From: Rubricella sp038526735
Lineage (GTDB): Bacteria > Pseudomonadota > Alphaproteobacteria > Rhodobacterales > Rhodobacteraceae
DNA length: 45,658 nucleotides
Assembly (NCBI GenBank): GCA_038526735.1
Contig: JBCBGM010000021.1
Coordinates: 1-45,658 of the forward strand
Reading direction: 5' to 3'
The notes below the pieces were generated by a model that saw nothing but the letters and a program-made list of their open reading frames with translations, was not told the DNA's origin and ran no database searches. Position 1 is the first letter of the stretch, and each line of letters begins with the position of its first letter. Positions 8,344-16,644 of this stretch are shown piece by piece. The translations under genes were made by a program, and so were the position numbers.

Positions 8344-10481
8344 GGCGCTGGCCCTTGCGTGGACTGCTGGCGTTCGTTTGTGCGCTGCTCTGCTCCGCCG
8401 CTGTGGCGCAATCGGAGCCCAATGTCGATCGCCTCGGTCTTGTCGCGGACCGGATCAGCTATGACGCCGATGCGCAGACCCTCACCGCCAGTGGCAATGT
8501 GACGATCATCGCGGGGGAGCGTATCCTGCGGACCGAGGGGCTGGTCTATGACGCGGCGAGCGGGGAGCTGAGCATAAGCGAGAGCTTCTTGCTGGAGTTC
8601 TCGGACGGCACCGTCATCTCTGGCACCCGTGCTGACCTCGACCAGAGCTTGCAAGATGGCCTCGTTGAGGGCTTCAGGGCGCTCATCAACGAGGATCTGG
8701 TGATTGCCGCGCGGGGTGCCCAGCAAATTGACGGGCGCTATAGTGCGCTCACTCGGGTGGTCGCCAGCACCTGTGATGTCTGCACCGAGGATGACATCCC
8801 CGCCTGGCAATTTCGGGCGCAACGGGTGGTCTATGACGAGCAGACCAACATTGTGCACTACGAGAACGCGATCTTTGATCTCTTTGGCGTTCCGGTGTTT
8901 TTCTTTCCGTATCTCCGCCATCCGGGGCCGGGCGTTGACCGCGCAAGCGGGTTTCTGGCCCCGGATCTCACCCGGTCGAGCCGCTACGGGGTTGGCGCGA
9001 AACTGCCGTATTTCTGGGCGATTGATGAGAGCCGCGATGCCACCATCACGCCGTTTATCACCCAAAATGAGCGGACGATCATTGAGGGCGAATACCGCCA
9101 GCGTTTTGATAGCGGTGCGCTTGATCTTTACACATCTTTGCTGCCCAGCCCACGCACGGATGAATACTCCGAGCGCTGGCATTTTCGGGGCGATGGGCGC
9201 GCGGACCTTGGCGACGGGATGACCGCGCGCACGCGGGTCGAGCTGGTGTCTGACGACGAATATCTCTCCGAGTTTGGGTATTCGCGCGCAGACCGTTTGC
9301 CCTCCTCCATCACCGTGGACCGGTTTCAGCGGGACGGGTTCTGGATTGTGGGTGCGGCGACCTACACCTCGTTGCGCGAGGACGAAAAGCAAAGCGAAGT
9401 TCCCATCGTGCTGCCAGAGGGCGAGTTCTATGAGGTGATTGACCGCTCAGGGCGGTTTGGCGGCACGCTCACCGTGCGCACGAGTGCGGTGCAACTCACC
9501 CGGACCGAAGGGCGCGACAGCTCTCGCGTCTCGCTGGGTGGCGGGTTGGAGCGGTCTGGGCCGCTGGGTCTGGGCGTGCTCTTACGCGGGTTTGCAGACC
9601 TTGATGCCGACATCTACTCCACCAACGACGATCCGCAGTTTCCGTCAGAGGCCGTCTTCCGCTTGCGCCCGGTTGCCGGGATCGAGGCGCGTCTGCCCTT
9701 CTTCCGCTCCAGCGATGGCCTGTCAGAGATCATCGAGCCTGTGGTGCAACTGGTGCTGGCTGGAGAAGAGACGCGCTCGGGCGACATCCCGAACGAGGAC
9801 AGTCAGCAGGTCGATTTTGACGAAACCAACCTCTTTGCCCGGTCCCGCTTTCCGGGGGAGGACCGCTACGAGGATGGCAACCGCATCGACGCCGGGCTGC
9901 GGTATCAGCGGATCACCGATATCGGCTGGGCCGCCACCGCAACCGTGGGCCAGGTGTTTCGGCAAAAGCCGGTGGATGAGTTTGCGTCAGGCTCGGGTCT
10001 CGATGGCACCACGTCCAGCACGGTCACGGCGGTTTCGCTAGATTACCGCGACCAGATCGGGGTGGATGCGCGGCTGCTGACGGATGTCTCTGGCGAAATT
10101 GCGCGCTCTGAGGTGCTTGGGCGCTACCAAGAAGGGCGGCTCCGGGCTGAGGGCTCTTACGTGTTTTTGCGCGACGACGGCGAGGAAGGCACACCCGTGG
10201 ACCGTACCGAGATCGCGTTTCGCACCGCCGTTCCACTCAACGAGTGGTGGACAGCCGAAGGGGCCGTGCGCCGCGATCTAGAGGCCAACCGCTACATCAA
10301 CAGCCGCGTGGGTGCGGTCTGGCGATCTGACTGTGCAGAGGTTTCCCTTTCCGCCTCACGCGATTACACACGCTCGGCAAATGTCGTTCCAACGACAGAA
10401 TATGCCCTTACCTTCCGCTTCGTCGGCATTGGCGATACACGGCGCGGCGGCACGCGCCGCGTCTGCGCTGCACCACAGTGA
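8340..10481 (+). CDS. lptD: LPS-assembly outer-membrane protein LptD
   Basis: Outer-membrane beta-barrel that inserts LPS into the outer leaflet together with LptE. 713 residues: signal peptide (1-24, ending AVAQ), OstA/LptA-like jellyroll domain (~30-190), then the barrel domain (DLFGVPVFFFPYLRHPGPGVDR marks the junction). Four cysteines lie outside the signal peptide: C145 and C148 (CDVC) in the N-terminal half, C665 and C709 near the C-terminus. E. coli LptD also uses four cysteines in inter-domain disulfides, but at different positions, so an analogous pairing is an inference. Seven bases separate it from surA. Confidence 0.95.
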   Translation: MRRWPLRGLLAFVCALLCSAAVAQSEPNVDRLGLVADRISYDADAQTLTASGNVTIIAGERILRTEGLVYDAASGELSISESFLLEFSDGTVISGTRADLDQSLQDGLVEGFRALINEDLVIAARGAQQIDGRYSALTRVVASTCDVCTEDDIPAWQFRAQRVVYDEQTNIVHYENAIFDLFGVPVFFFPYLRHPGPGVDRASGFLAPDLTRSSRYGVGAKLPYFWAIDESRDATITPFITQNERTIIEGEYRQRFDSGALDLYTSLLPSPRTDEYSERWHFRGDGRADLGDGMTARTRVELVSDDEYLSEFGYSRADRLPSSITVDRFQRDGFWIVGAATYTSLREDEKQSEVPIVLPEGEFYEVIDRSGRFGGTLTVRTSAVQLTRTEGRDSSRVSLGGGLERSGPLGLGVLLRGFADLDADIYSTNDDPQFPSEAVFRLRPVAGIEARLPFFRSSDGLSEIIEPVVQLVLAGEETRSGDIPNEDSQQVDFDETNLFARSRFPGEDRYEDGNRIDAGLRYQRITDIGWAATATVGQVFRQKPVDEFASGSGLDGTTSSTVTAVSLDYRDQIGVDARLLTDVSGEIARSEVLGRYQEGRLRAEGSYVFLRDDGEEGTPVDRTEIAFRTAVPLNEWWTAEGAVRRDLEANRYINSRVGAVWRSDCAEVSLSASRDYTRSANVVPTTEYALTFRFVGIGDTRRGGTRRVCAAPQ

Positions 10482-10488
10482 GACCCGC

Positions 10489-11670
10489 ATGAGACACACG
10501 TTTCACAGACTTCGGCTCTTCCTCTTCTGCGCGCTGGCGAGCGTGGCTGGGGCCACTTTTGCGCAAGACACGCTCTTTGCGCCCGCGGCGATTGTGAATG
10601 ACCGGGTGATCTCTGAGTTTGATGTGCAGGAACGCATCCGAGTGTTGCAGTTTCTTGGCGCGACCGATCAGGCCAACCCCGAGAGCGCGCTTGACCAACT
10701 TATTGACGAGGCGTTGGTGCAGTTTGGCGCGCAACGCCAGGGCTTGGCGCTGAACGACGAGATCATCGCGGTGTCGCTGGAGCGGATCGCGCAAAGCAAC
10801 GGCATCTCGGTGGATGAGCTCTTGGCCCGCGCTGATCAGGCAGGGCTCAATAGAGAGAGCCTGTCGCAGCTCACCGGCAGCCAGCTTTTGTGGCGCGAGG
10901 CCACGCAACGGCGCTTTGCCGCCCGCGCCCGCCCCGGTGAGCCCGAGATTGAGGACGCGCTCTTGCAGCGCGCCATTGCGCCGGTGCGCGAAGTGCGCCT
11001 CTCGGAGATTGCGTTCCCGACCTTTGAGCGCGGCGAGGCGGGCACGCAACAGTTCCTGCGCCAGCTCTACCAACAGTTTGAGCGCGGCGCGCGGTTTGAT
11101 GCGCTGGCCCGCGAATTCTCCCGCAGTGACAGCGCTGGCCGGGGCGGTGATCTGGGTTGGACATCGGTCGAGGGCGTGCCTGAGCAGTTTCGCGGGATCG
11201 TATCGGTGCTGGCGGTTGGGGAGATTTCCCAGCCCTTCCCCGTGCCGAATGGTGTGACGATCCTGACCGTCACCGATGAGCGATTTCAGGCTGGGAGTGC
11301 GGCCAGCCGCGTGCGTGTGGTGTATGTCGAGGAGAGGTTTACGGGCGCCACCGCGCAGGACGACGCCCGCGCCGCTCGCATCGATTTTGACGCCTGCGAA
11401 GACTTCGAGCGGCGGCAGGGGCCAGTCACTTTGCCCGACGCGCCCGCTGCCTATTTCAACGCGCTGAGCCAGCTGACCGAGGGGTTTGTCTCTCAACCCG
11501 TCGAGGTGCCGGGTGGATTTGCGATTGTGCAGCTCTGCGCCCGCGCCGTGGACGCGACGCCGGAAGAGCGCAACGCCATTGCCGATGAGCTCTTTGGCGA
11601 GCGTGTCGCGGGCTATGCTGAGGGGTTTTTGCAAACGTTGCGGCGTGAGGCGTTGATCGAGCGGCGATGA
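10489..11670 (+). CDS. surA: SurA-like periplasmic peptidyl-prolyl isomerase/chaperone
   Basis: Periplasmic chaperone helping outer-membrane proteins, including LptD, to fold. 393 residues: signal peptide 1-25 (ending TFAQ), SurA N-terminal domain (IVNDRVISEFDVQERI onward, ~30-150), one recognisable parvulin domain (~168-264, with FSRSDSAGRGGDLGW) and a C-terminal region with a degenerate second repeat. E. coli SurA has two clear parvulin domains, so this form is reduced or diverged. ATG at 10489 chosen because the signal peptide starts there; an upstream in-frame start overlaps lptD and adds no family sequence. Stop overlaps the pdxA start. Confidence 0.88.
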   Translation: MRHTFHRLRLFLFCALASVAGATFAQDTLFAPAAIVNDRVISEFDVQERIRVLQFLGATDQANPESALDQLIDEALVQFGAQRQGLALNDEIIAVSLERIAQSNGISVDELLARADQAGLNRESLSQLTGSQLLWREATQRRFAARARPGEPEIEDALLQRAIAPVREVRLSEIAFPTFERGEAGTQQFLRQLYQQFERGARFDALAREFSRSDSAGRGGDLGWTSVEGVPEQFRGIVSVLAVGEISQPFPVPNGVTILTVTDERFQAGSAASRVRVVYVEERFTGATAQDDARAARIDFDACEDFERRQGPVTLPDAPAAYFNALSQLTEGFVSQPVEVPGGFAIVQLCARAVDATPEERNAIADELFGERVAGYAEGFLQTLRREALIERR

Positions 11671-12626
11671 AACCGATTGTGCTGAGCATGGGCGATCCTG
11701 CCGGGATTGGCCCGGAGTTGATCGCCGCCACCTGGCGGGCGTTGGAAGGGAGCATCCCCTTCGTTGTGGTGGGTTGCGCGGCGCAGATGGAGGCACAAGA
11801 GGCGCCGGTCGCGCGGATCACAAAGCTCAGCGACCTGCCCCCAAATGCCCTCCCCGTGCTCGACCATCCCCTGCCCTCAGCGCCAACGCCCGGTGTGCCG
11901 GACCCGGCCCATGCGCCCCATATCATCGATTGGATCCAGAAGGGCGTGGCGCTTTGCCAAATCGGAGAGGCCTCCGCCCTTGCCACAGCGCCGATCAACA
12001 AAAAGGCGCTGATGGAGGGCGCGGGCTTTACCTTTCCGGGGCATACGGAGTTTTTGGCCGCACTCACCGGCGCGCCAAGGCCCGTGATGATGCTCACCGG
12101 AGGGGGGCTGCGGGTGGTGCCCGTAACGATCCATATCGCGCTGGACGCGGTGCAAGAAACCCTCACCGAACCGCTGCTGGAAGAGACGATCCGCGTCACC
12201 CACCGCGCGCTGCGCGAGACCTACGGCATCGCCAATCCGCGCCTCGCCGTCGCCGGGCTCAACCCCCATGCCGGGGAGCAGGGCGCGATGGGCCGCGAAG
12301 AGATCACGCTCATCGCGCCAGTTCTGGAGCGCCTCCGCGCAGAGGGGTTTGACCTGCACGGCCCCCTGCCCGCCGACACGATGTTTCATGACCGCGCGCG
12401 CACCAAATATGATGTCGCCCTTTGTATGTATCACGATCAGGCGCTGATCCCGATCAAGACGCTGGCCTTTGATGAGGGCGTGAATGTCACGCTGGGGTTG
12501 CCTATCGTGCGCACCTCGCCTGACCATGGCACGGCCTATGACATCGCTGGCAAGGGCATCGCTCGGCCCGACAGCCTGATCGCGGCGATCCGCGAGGCCG
12601 CGCTCATCGCACAGGCCCGCGCGTGA
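11667..12626 (+). CDS. pdxA: 4-hydroxythreonine-4-phosphate dehydrogenase
   Basis: NAD-dependent, metal-requiring enzyme of the DXP-dependent pyridoxal phosphate pathway. 319 residues, normal length, with N-terminus MKPIVLSMGDPAGIGPEL, the TAPINKKAL segment, GHTEFLA, NPHAGEQGAMGREE and the metal-ligand stretch MYHDQALIPIKTL. Start ATG overlaps the surA stop (ATGA). The order lptD-surA-pdxA-rsmA is also that of E. coli, so the assignment is firm. Confidence 0.97.
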   Translation: MKPIVLSMGDPAGIGPELIAATWRALEGSIPFVVVGCAAQMEAQEAPVARITKLSDLPPNALPVLDHPLPSAPTPGVPDPAHAPHIIDWIQKGVALCQIGEASALATAPINKKALMEGAGFTFPGHTEFLAALTGAPRPVMMLTGGGLRVVPVTIHIALDAVQETLTEPLLEETIRVTHRALRETYGIANPRLAVAGLNPHAGEQGAMGREEITLIAPVLERLRAEGFDLHGPLPADTMFHDRARTKYDVALCMYHDQALIPIKTLAFDEGVNVTLGLPIVRTSPDHGTAYDIAGKGIARPDSLIAAIREAALIAQARA

Positions 12627-13465
12627 GTGACGACGGCCTGCCCCCGCTGCGCGAGGTGATCGCCACGCATGGGCTCGCGGCGAAAAAGGCGTTGGGGCAG
12701 AACTTTCTGCTAGATCTCAACCTCACCCGCAAAATCGCCCGCACCGCCGGGGATCTCTCCGATTGCGACGTGCTAGAGGTCGGCCCCGGCCCCGGCGGCC
12801 TAACCCGGGCATTGCTGATGGAGGGGGCGCGGCGTGTTGTGGCGGTAGAGCGAGACCCGCGTTGCTTACCCGCGCTTGGCGAGATCGAAGGGGCCTATCC
12901 GGGCCGGTTGCAGGTGATCGAGGGGGATGCGCTGAAGGTGAACGTCGCGGAGCATCTATCTGGGCCTGTACGGATTGTAGCGAACCTGCCCTACAACGTC
13001 GGCACAGCACTGCTGACGTCTTGGCTCGACACACCCAATTGGCCGCCGTTCTGGCAGTCTTTGACGTTGATGTTTCAGAAGGAAGTGGCGGAGCGGATTG
13101 TGGCAGCGCCCGGAAGTGCCGCCTACGGCCGCTTGGCGGTGCTGGCGCAGTGGCGTGGGGTGGCGAACAAGGTCTTCGACGTGCCGCCAAGCGCGTTTGT
13201 ACCTCCGCCGAAAGTCACCTCAAGCATCGTACATATCGAGGCGCGGGCGGAGCCGCTGTTTGAAGCGGATCGGACGGTGCTGACCTCAGTCGTCGCCGCC
13301 GCCTTTAACCAACGGCGCAAGATGCTGCGGTCGAGCCTTAAAGGCGTGCACCCAGACGTGATGGGCGTGCTTGCGGCGGCTGGCGTAGAGCCAACCTTGC
13401 GCGCGGAGCGGGTCACGATTGAGCAGTTTTGCGCGATTGCGCGGGCCGTTGCTGCGGGGCGTTAA
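12623..13465 (+). CDS. rsmA: 16S rRNA dimethyladenosine transferase (KsgA)
   Basis: SAM-dependent enzyme that dimethylates two adjacent adenosines near the 3' end of 16S rRNA during small-subunit maturation. 280 residues with KKALGQNFLLD at the N-terminus, SAM-binding motif EVGPGPGGLTRALL (~residues 52-65) and catalytic NLPYNVGTALL. Starts with GTG at 12623, overlapping the pdxA stop as GTGA. Last gene of the lpt operon. Its TAA stop shares the tetranucleotide TTAA (13462-13465) with the stop of the convergent DUF4167 gene. Confidence 0.96.
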   Translation: MSDDGLPPLREVIATHGLAAKKALGQNFLLDLNLTRKIARTAGDLSDCDVLEVGPGPGGLTRALLMEGARRVVAVERDPRCLPALGEIEGAYPGRLQVIEGDALKVNVAEHLSGPVRIVANLPYNVGTALLTSWLDTPNWPPFWQSLTLMFQKEVAERIVAAPGSAAYGRLAVLAQWRGVANKVFDVPPSAFVPPPKVTSSIVHIEARAEPLFEADRTVLTSVVAAAFNQRRKMLRSSLKGVHPDVMGVLAAAGVEPTLRAERVTIEQFCAIARAVAAGR

Positions 13466-14025
13466 GCCTCGGTCGGCACCACAGGGGCCTCTGGCTCGCT
13501 CACTGGAGCTTCAGCCGCTGGGGCTTCGCTTGGTGCATCAGTCTCAGCCGCGTCAGCCTGAGCCGGTTGGCCCCCGCCATTGCCGTTGCTGGTCCGACGA
13601 CCACGACGACCGCGGCGCGGCTGGCTCTCTGGCGTCTCGACAAGACCGGAATCACTTTGCTCGGCAGCAGCGGCGGCAGGAGCCTCGTCGCCCTCTTGCG
13701 CCTCTTCTGCCGGTGCGTGGCCGTTCGCGGCGGCCTGCTGAGCCTGCTGCTCACGCCGCTGGGCGTTTTGCGCCTCCATCTGCGCGGTGGCCTCAGCCAG
13801 CATGCGCACGTAATGCTCGGCGTGCTGCAAGAAATTCTCCTGCGCGACCGGGTCGCCCGACAGCTGGGCATCGCGCGCAAGTGTCTGATATTTTTCGATA
13901 ACCTGCTGAGGAGTGCCGCGGACTTTACCTTCCGGCCCGGCACTCTCGAAAACGCGGTTGATGACATTGCCAACGGACTTGCGGTTGGACTTGCTGCGCG
14001 AGCGGTTCTTGTTCGGTGATCTCAT
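13462..14025 (-). CDS. DUF4167 domain-containing protein
   Basis: 187-residue protein of unknown function found in alphaproteobacteria. The N-terminal ~95 residues are the conserved domain: basic start MRSPNKNRSRSKSNRKSVGN, then VFESAGPEGKVRGTPQQVIEKYQTLA and HAEHYVRMLAEA. The remainder is low complexity, rich in Ala, Glu, Gln and Pro with an Arg/Gly patch (RRGRRGRR). The basic start and Arg-Gly tract suggest nucleic-acid binding, which is only an inference. A structured 5' region lies about 50-105 bases upstream of the start. Confidence 0.85.
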   Translation of the reverse strand: MRSPNKNRSRSKSNRKSVGNVINRVFESAGPEGKVRGTPQQVIEKYQTLARDAQLSGDPVAQENFLQHAEHYVRMLAEATAQMEAQNAQRREQQAQQAAANGHAPAEEAQEGDEAPAAAAAEQSDSGLVETPESQPRRGRRGRRTSNGNGGGQPAQADAAETDAPSEAPAAEAPVSEPEAPVVPTEA

Positions 14026-14076
14026 ATTCTGTCTTTTTTTGCGGCGCGCGTCGCGCGATCAATAAGCTGACAAATC

Positions 14077-14129
14077 AAACCCGCGACCAACCTGAGGTCG
14101 CTCCACGAGATCGTCGCGTGGTGGGGTTT
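14077..14129. other. potential three-way-junction RNA structure upstream of the DUF4167 gene
   Basis: Three perfect inverted repeats nest with almost no linkers: outer stem AAACCC (14077-14082) with GGGTTT (14124-14129); hairpin GCGACC (14083-14088) with GGTCGC (14096-14101); hairpin CCACG (14103-14107) with CGTGG (14117-14121). Linkers are 0, 1 and 2 bases. On minus it would sit in the DUF4167 leader; on plus it would lie in the space opposite the prmC 3' end. No U-run follows on either strand, so it is not a standard terminator. No known RNA family is recognised. Confidence 0.4.
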
Positions 14130-14222
14130 CGGGTTGGGCTATCCAACCGCCTTGTGGAACCATATCGCGCGAAGTTCCGTGAATTCAAGCGCAAAAAACC
14201 CGTGCAACCGCGTGAAAAAGCC

Positions 14223-15044
14223 TCAATCCCGCAAGATCACAACCCTTGGCCGATGATCGAGGTCGCGATGCAACTCGATGTGCCGCCATCCTTCGCGCTC
14301 TGCAATTTGGGTGACGGCTTCGGCCTGGGTCGCCCCGATCTCTAAGAGGACATAACCGCCGGGGCTGAGGTGCTGCCGGGCCCCGGCGATGATGGTGCGG
14401 TAGGCAGAAAGCCCGTCGCCCCCGGGAGACAGGGCAATCGCGGGCTCGTGGCGGAGTTCGGGGGAGATCTCTTCCATCTCCTGCGCGCTCAGATAGGGTG
14501 GGTTGGCGACGATCAGATCGTGGGTGCCGGTGATCTGCTCGAACCAGTTTGAAGCGATGAGCTTGGCACGCGCTGGTGCGCCCATATGCTCAAGGTTCTG
14601 CGCTGCCAGGGTGAGCGCGGTTTGCGAGATGTCAGCGCCGACGCCCTTTGCGGTGGGCCGTTCTGCGAGCAAGGTGGCGAGGATCGCTCCACTCCCGACA
14701 CCAAGATCAAGCACAGTTTTCCAAGGCAAATCGAGCGCATGGCTGACGAGCACTTCGGTCTCGGGGCGGGGGTCGAGCACGTCGGATGTGACCGCAAAAT
14801 CCCGCCCGAAAAAGCTGCGGGTTCCAATGATGTGAGACACCGGTATCCGCTGCAGCCGTTGCTTTAGCGCGCGCTGCAGCGTTTCGGATTGTTCATGTGT
14901 AAGGGCAACATCAGGGTCGCGGCGGACCGCCAGATCGTCGCCAAGCACCCAAGCCAGCAGCCGCCGCGCATCGGTCGCGGCATCTGGAATGTCTGCCGTG
15001 GTGAGGTCTCTCTGTGCAGCAACAAGCGCCTCTTGCCGGGTCAA
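14223..15044 (-). CDS. prmC: release factor glutamine methyltransferase
   Basis: SAM-dependent enzyme that methylates the Gln of the GGQ motif of release factors. 273 residues with SAM motif VLDLGVGSGAI (~111-121) and catalytic NPPY at 181-184. Start is TTG at 15044, overlapping the prfA TGA as TTGA, so translation is probably coupled to its own substrate RF1. The weak start codon plus overlap would keep the enzyme well below RF1 in amount. No ATG lies near the family N-terminus. Confidence 0.95.
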   Translation of the reverse strand: MTRQEALVAAQRDLTTADIPDAATDARRLLAWVLGDDLAVRRDPDVALTHEQSETLQRALKQRLQRIPVSHIIGTRSFFGRDFAVTSDVLDPRPETEVLVSHALDLPWKTVLDLGVGSGAILATLLAERPTAKGVGADISQTALTLAAQNLEHMGAPARAKLIASNWFEQITGTHDLIVANPPYLSAQEMEEISPELRHEPAIALSPGGDGLSAYRTIIAGARQHLSPGGYVLLEIGATQAEAVTQIAEREGWRHIELHRDLDHRPRVVILRD

Positions 15045-16099
15045 AGGCTGTCCTCGCCCGCCAAACGCGCAGCCTGATCCGCCTCGACCAGTGCATCGAC
15101 CACCTCGACCAAATCGCCCGCGATGATCTGGTCGAGTTTGTAGAGCGTCAGCCCGATGCGGTGGTCCGTGACGCGCCCTTGCGGGAAGTTATAGGTGCGG
15201 ATGCGCTCTGACCGGTCGCCGCTGCCAACTTGCACGCGGCGGGCATCGGCCCGGTCATCATCAAGGCGTTGCCGCTCAAGATCATAGAGCCGCGTGCGCA
15301 GAACCTGCATCGCCTTGGCGCGGTTGGTGTGCTGAGATTTCTCGGAGCTTGTCACCACAATCCCGGTGGGCAAATGGGTGATGCGCACGGCGGAGTCGGT
15401 GGTGTTGACGTGCTGGCCCCCTGCCCCGCTGGCGCGCATCGTATCGATGCGGATGTCCTCCTGGCGGATGTCGATGTCCACCTCATCTGCCTCGGGCAAC
15501 ACAGCGACCGTGGCTGCAGACGTATGAATACGCCCGCCGCTCTCAGTTGTGGGCACGCGCTGCACGCGGTGCACGCCGCTCTCGTATTTCAGCCGGGCAA
15601 AGACGTTTTCACCTTTCACCGCCGCGACCACCTCTTTATAGCCGCCAAGCTCGGTGCCGGCCTCCTCCATCACCTCGACGCGCCAACCCTGTGCCTCAGC
15701 AAACCGCAGGTACATGCGCAGCAGGTCGCCGGCGAAGAGCGCCGCCTCATCGCCGCCAGTGCCCGCGCGGATTTCGAGGATCGCGGCGCGGCTGTCTGCT
15801 TCATCCTTGGGGAGAAGCGAGAGGCTGAGGGCCTGTTCCTCTTCCGGCAGGCGCGCTTTGAGCTCGGCGAGCTCTTCCTCCGCGAGCTCTTTCATCTCCG
15901 GGTCTGCCAGCAGCGCCTCGGCCCCTTCGATGTCGCTGAGCAATGCGCGGTAGGCGGTAATCTGCTCTACGACTGGGCGCAGTTCGGCGTACTCACGGCC
16001 AAGCGCCTGCATCTCAGAGGCTGACAACCCCTCGACCATGCGCGCTTCCAAGTAACCGAAGCGGTCCTCAATGGCGCGGAGTTTGTCGTCTGCAATCAT
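15041..16099 (-). CDS. prfA: peptide chain release factor 1
   Basis: Recognises UAA and UAG in the ribosomal A site and triggers peptide release. 352 residues. The codon-recognition tripeptide region reads VPTTESGGRIHTS (P183-T184-T185, fitting the RF1 P-x-T pattern) and the peptidyl-transferase motif GGQ is at 227-229. Length and C-terminal regions (YNFPQGRVTDHRI) are normal. Upstream lies the DUF1499 gene (27 bases); downstream prmC overlaps by 4 bases. Confidence 0.97.
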   Translation of the reverse strand: MIADDKLRAIEDRFGYLEARMVEGLSASEMQALGREYAELRPVVEQITAYRALLSDIEGAEALLADPEMKELAEEELAELKARLPEEEQALSLSLLPKDEADSRAAILEIRAGTGGDEAALFAGDLLRMYLRFAEAQGWRVEVMEEAGTELGGYKEVVAAVKGENVFARLKYESGVHRVQRVPTTESGGRIHTSAATVAVLPEADEVDIDIRQEDIRIDTMRASGAGGQHVNTTDSAVRITHLPTGIVVTSSEKSQHTNRAKAMQVLRTRLYDLERQRLDDDRADARRVQVGSGDRSERIRTYNFPQGRVTDHRIGLTLYKLDQIIAGDLVEVVDALVEADQAARLAGEDSL

Positions 16100-16126
16100 G
16101 CTCGGCGTCTAGCGCAGCAGCACCGC

Positions 16127-16642
16127 TTAAGGAAAGGTCGTTTCGAACGACTCGAGCGGCTGGAGCCAACGCCGCACCCGCGCCTCGTTCACGCCAAGGT
16201 CGCCGTAACCAAACCGCGAGCGCGAGAAGATCGCGATTGTGGTGAGGCCCTCGTTGGCGATGTCCATGATGAGAACCGAGACGTAATCGGGATAGCGCAT
16301 CCGGTCAGAGGTTTGCACATAGGTCATCCAACCTTGCTCGGGCGTGCCGGCGATGCGGATGGTGCGGGGTTGGCGCAGGGCAAACTCATCGAGGGCTTTT
16401 GCGATGATCGCCGGATTTGCCTCGTAGACTGGCGCGGGCAGATCGACCCGCTCCTCTGTCACCGGATCAAACCCCTCCAGCACTGGCGCCACGCGAAAGC
16501 TGTTGGGCGTCTCCGGCGTGGGCGCGGTGAGTGGATCGACGTGATAAACCTCCACCGGGTGACTGGCGAAGCGGATAAAGATCACCGCGACAGCGGCCAA
16601 ACCCACAATGGTAAGAACCGAGAAGAGGATGATCATGCGCAT
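16127..16642 (-). CDS. DUF1499 family membrane-anchored protein
   Basis: 171 residues with an N-terminal membrane segment (~3-25, MIILFSVLTIVGLAAVAVIF) and an exported domain ending in the family's hallmark SRSRFGYGDLGVNEARVRRWL. Function unknown; the family is widespread in proteobacteria and plants. The ATG lies 2 bases after the ispG stop and prfA follows 27 bases downstream, so it belongs to the ispG-DUF1499-prfA-prmC unit. Placement is probably conserved rather than functionally informative. Confidence 0.8.
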   Translation of the reverse strand: MRMIILFSVLTIVGLAAVAVIFIRFASHPVEVYHVDPLTAPTPETPNSFRVAPVLEGFDPVTEERVDLPAPVYEANPAIIAKALDEFALRQPRTIRIAGTPEQGWMTYVQTSDRMRYPDYVSVLIMDIANEGLTTIAIFSRSRFGYGDLGVNEARVRRWLQPLESFETTFP

Positions 16643-16644
16643 CG

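Noticed and set aside
8073..9392. 439-codon open frame on minus opposite lptG and lptD
   Set aside because: Antisense to the lpt operon with no signal, motif or ribosome site; lptG and lptD are certain.
10408..11796. 462-codon open frame on minus opposite surA and pdxA
   Set aside because: Shadow of two firmly assigned genes; low-complexity basic composition.
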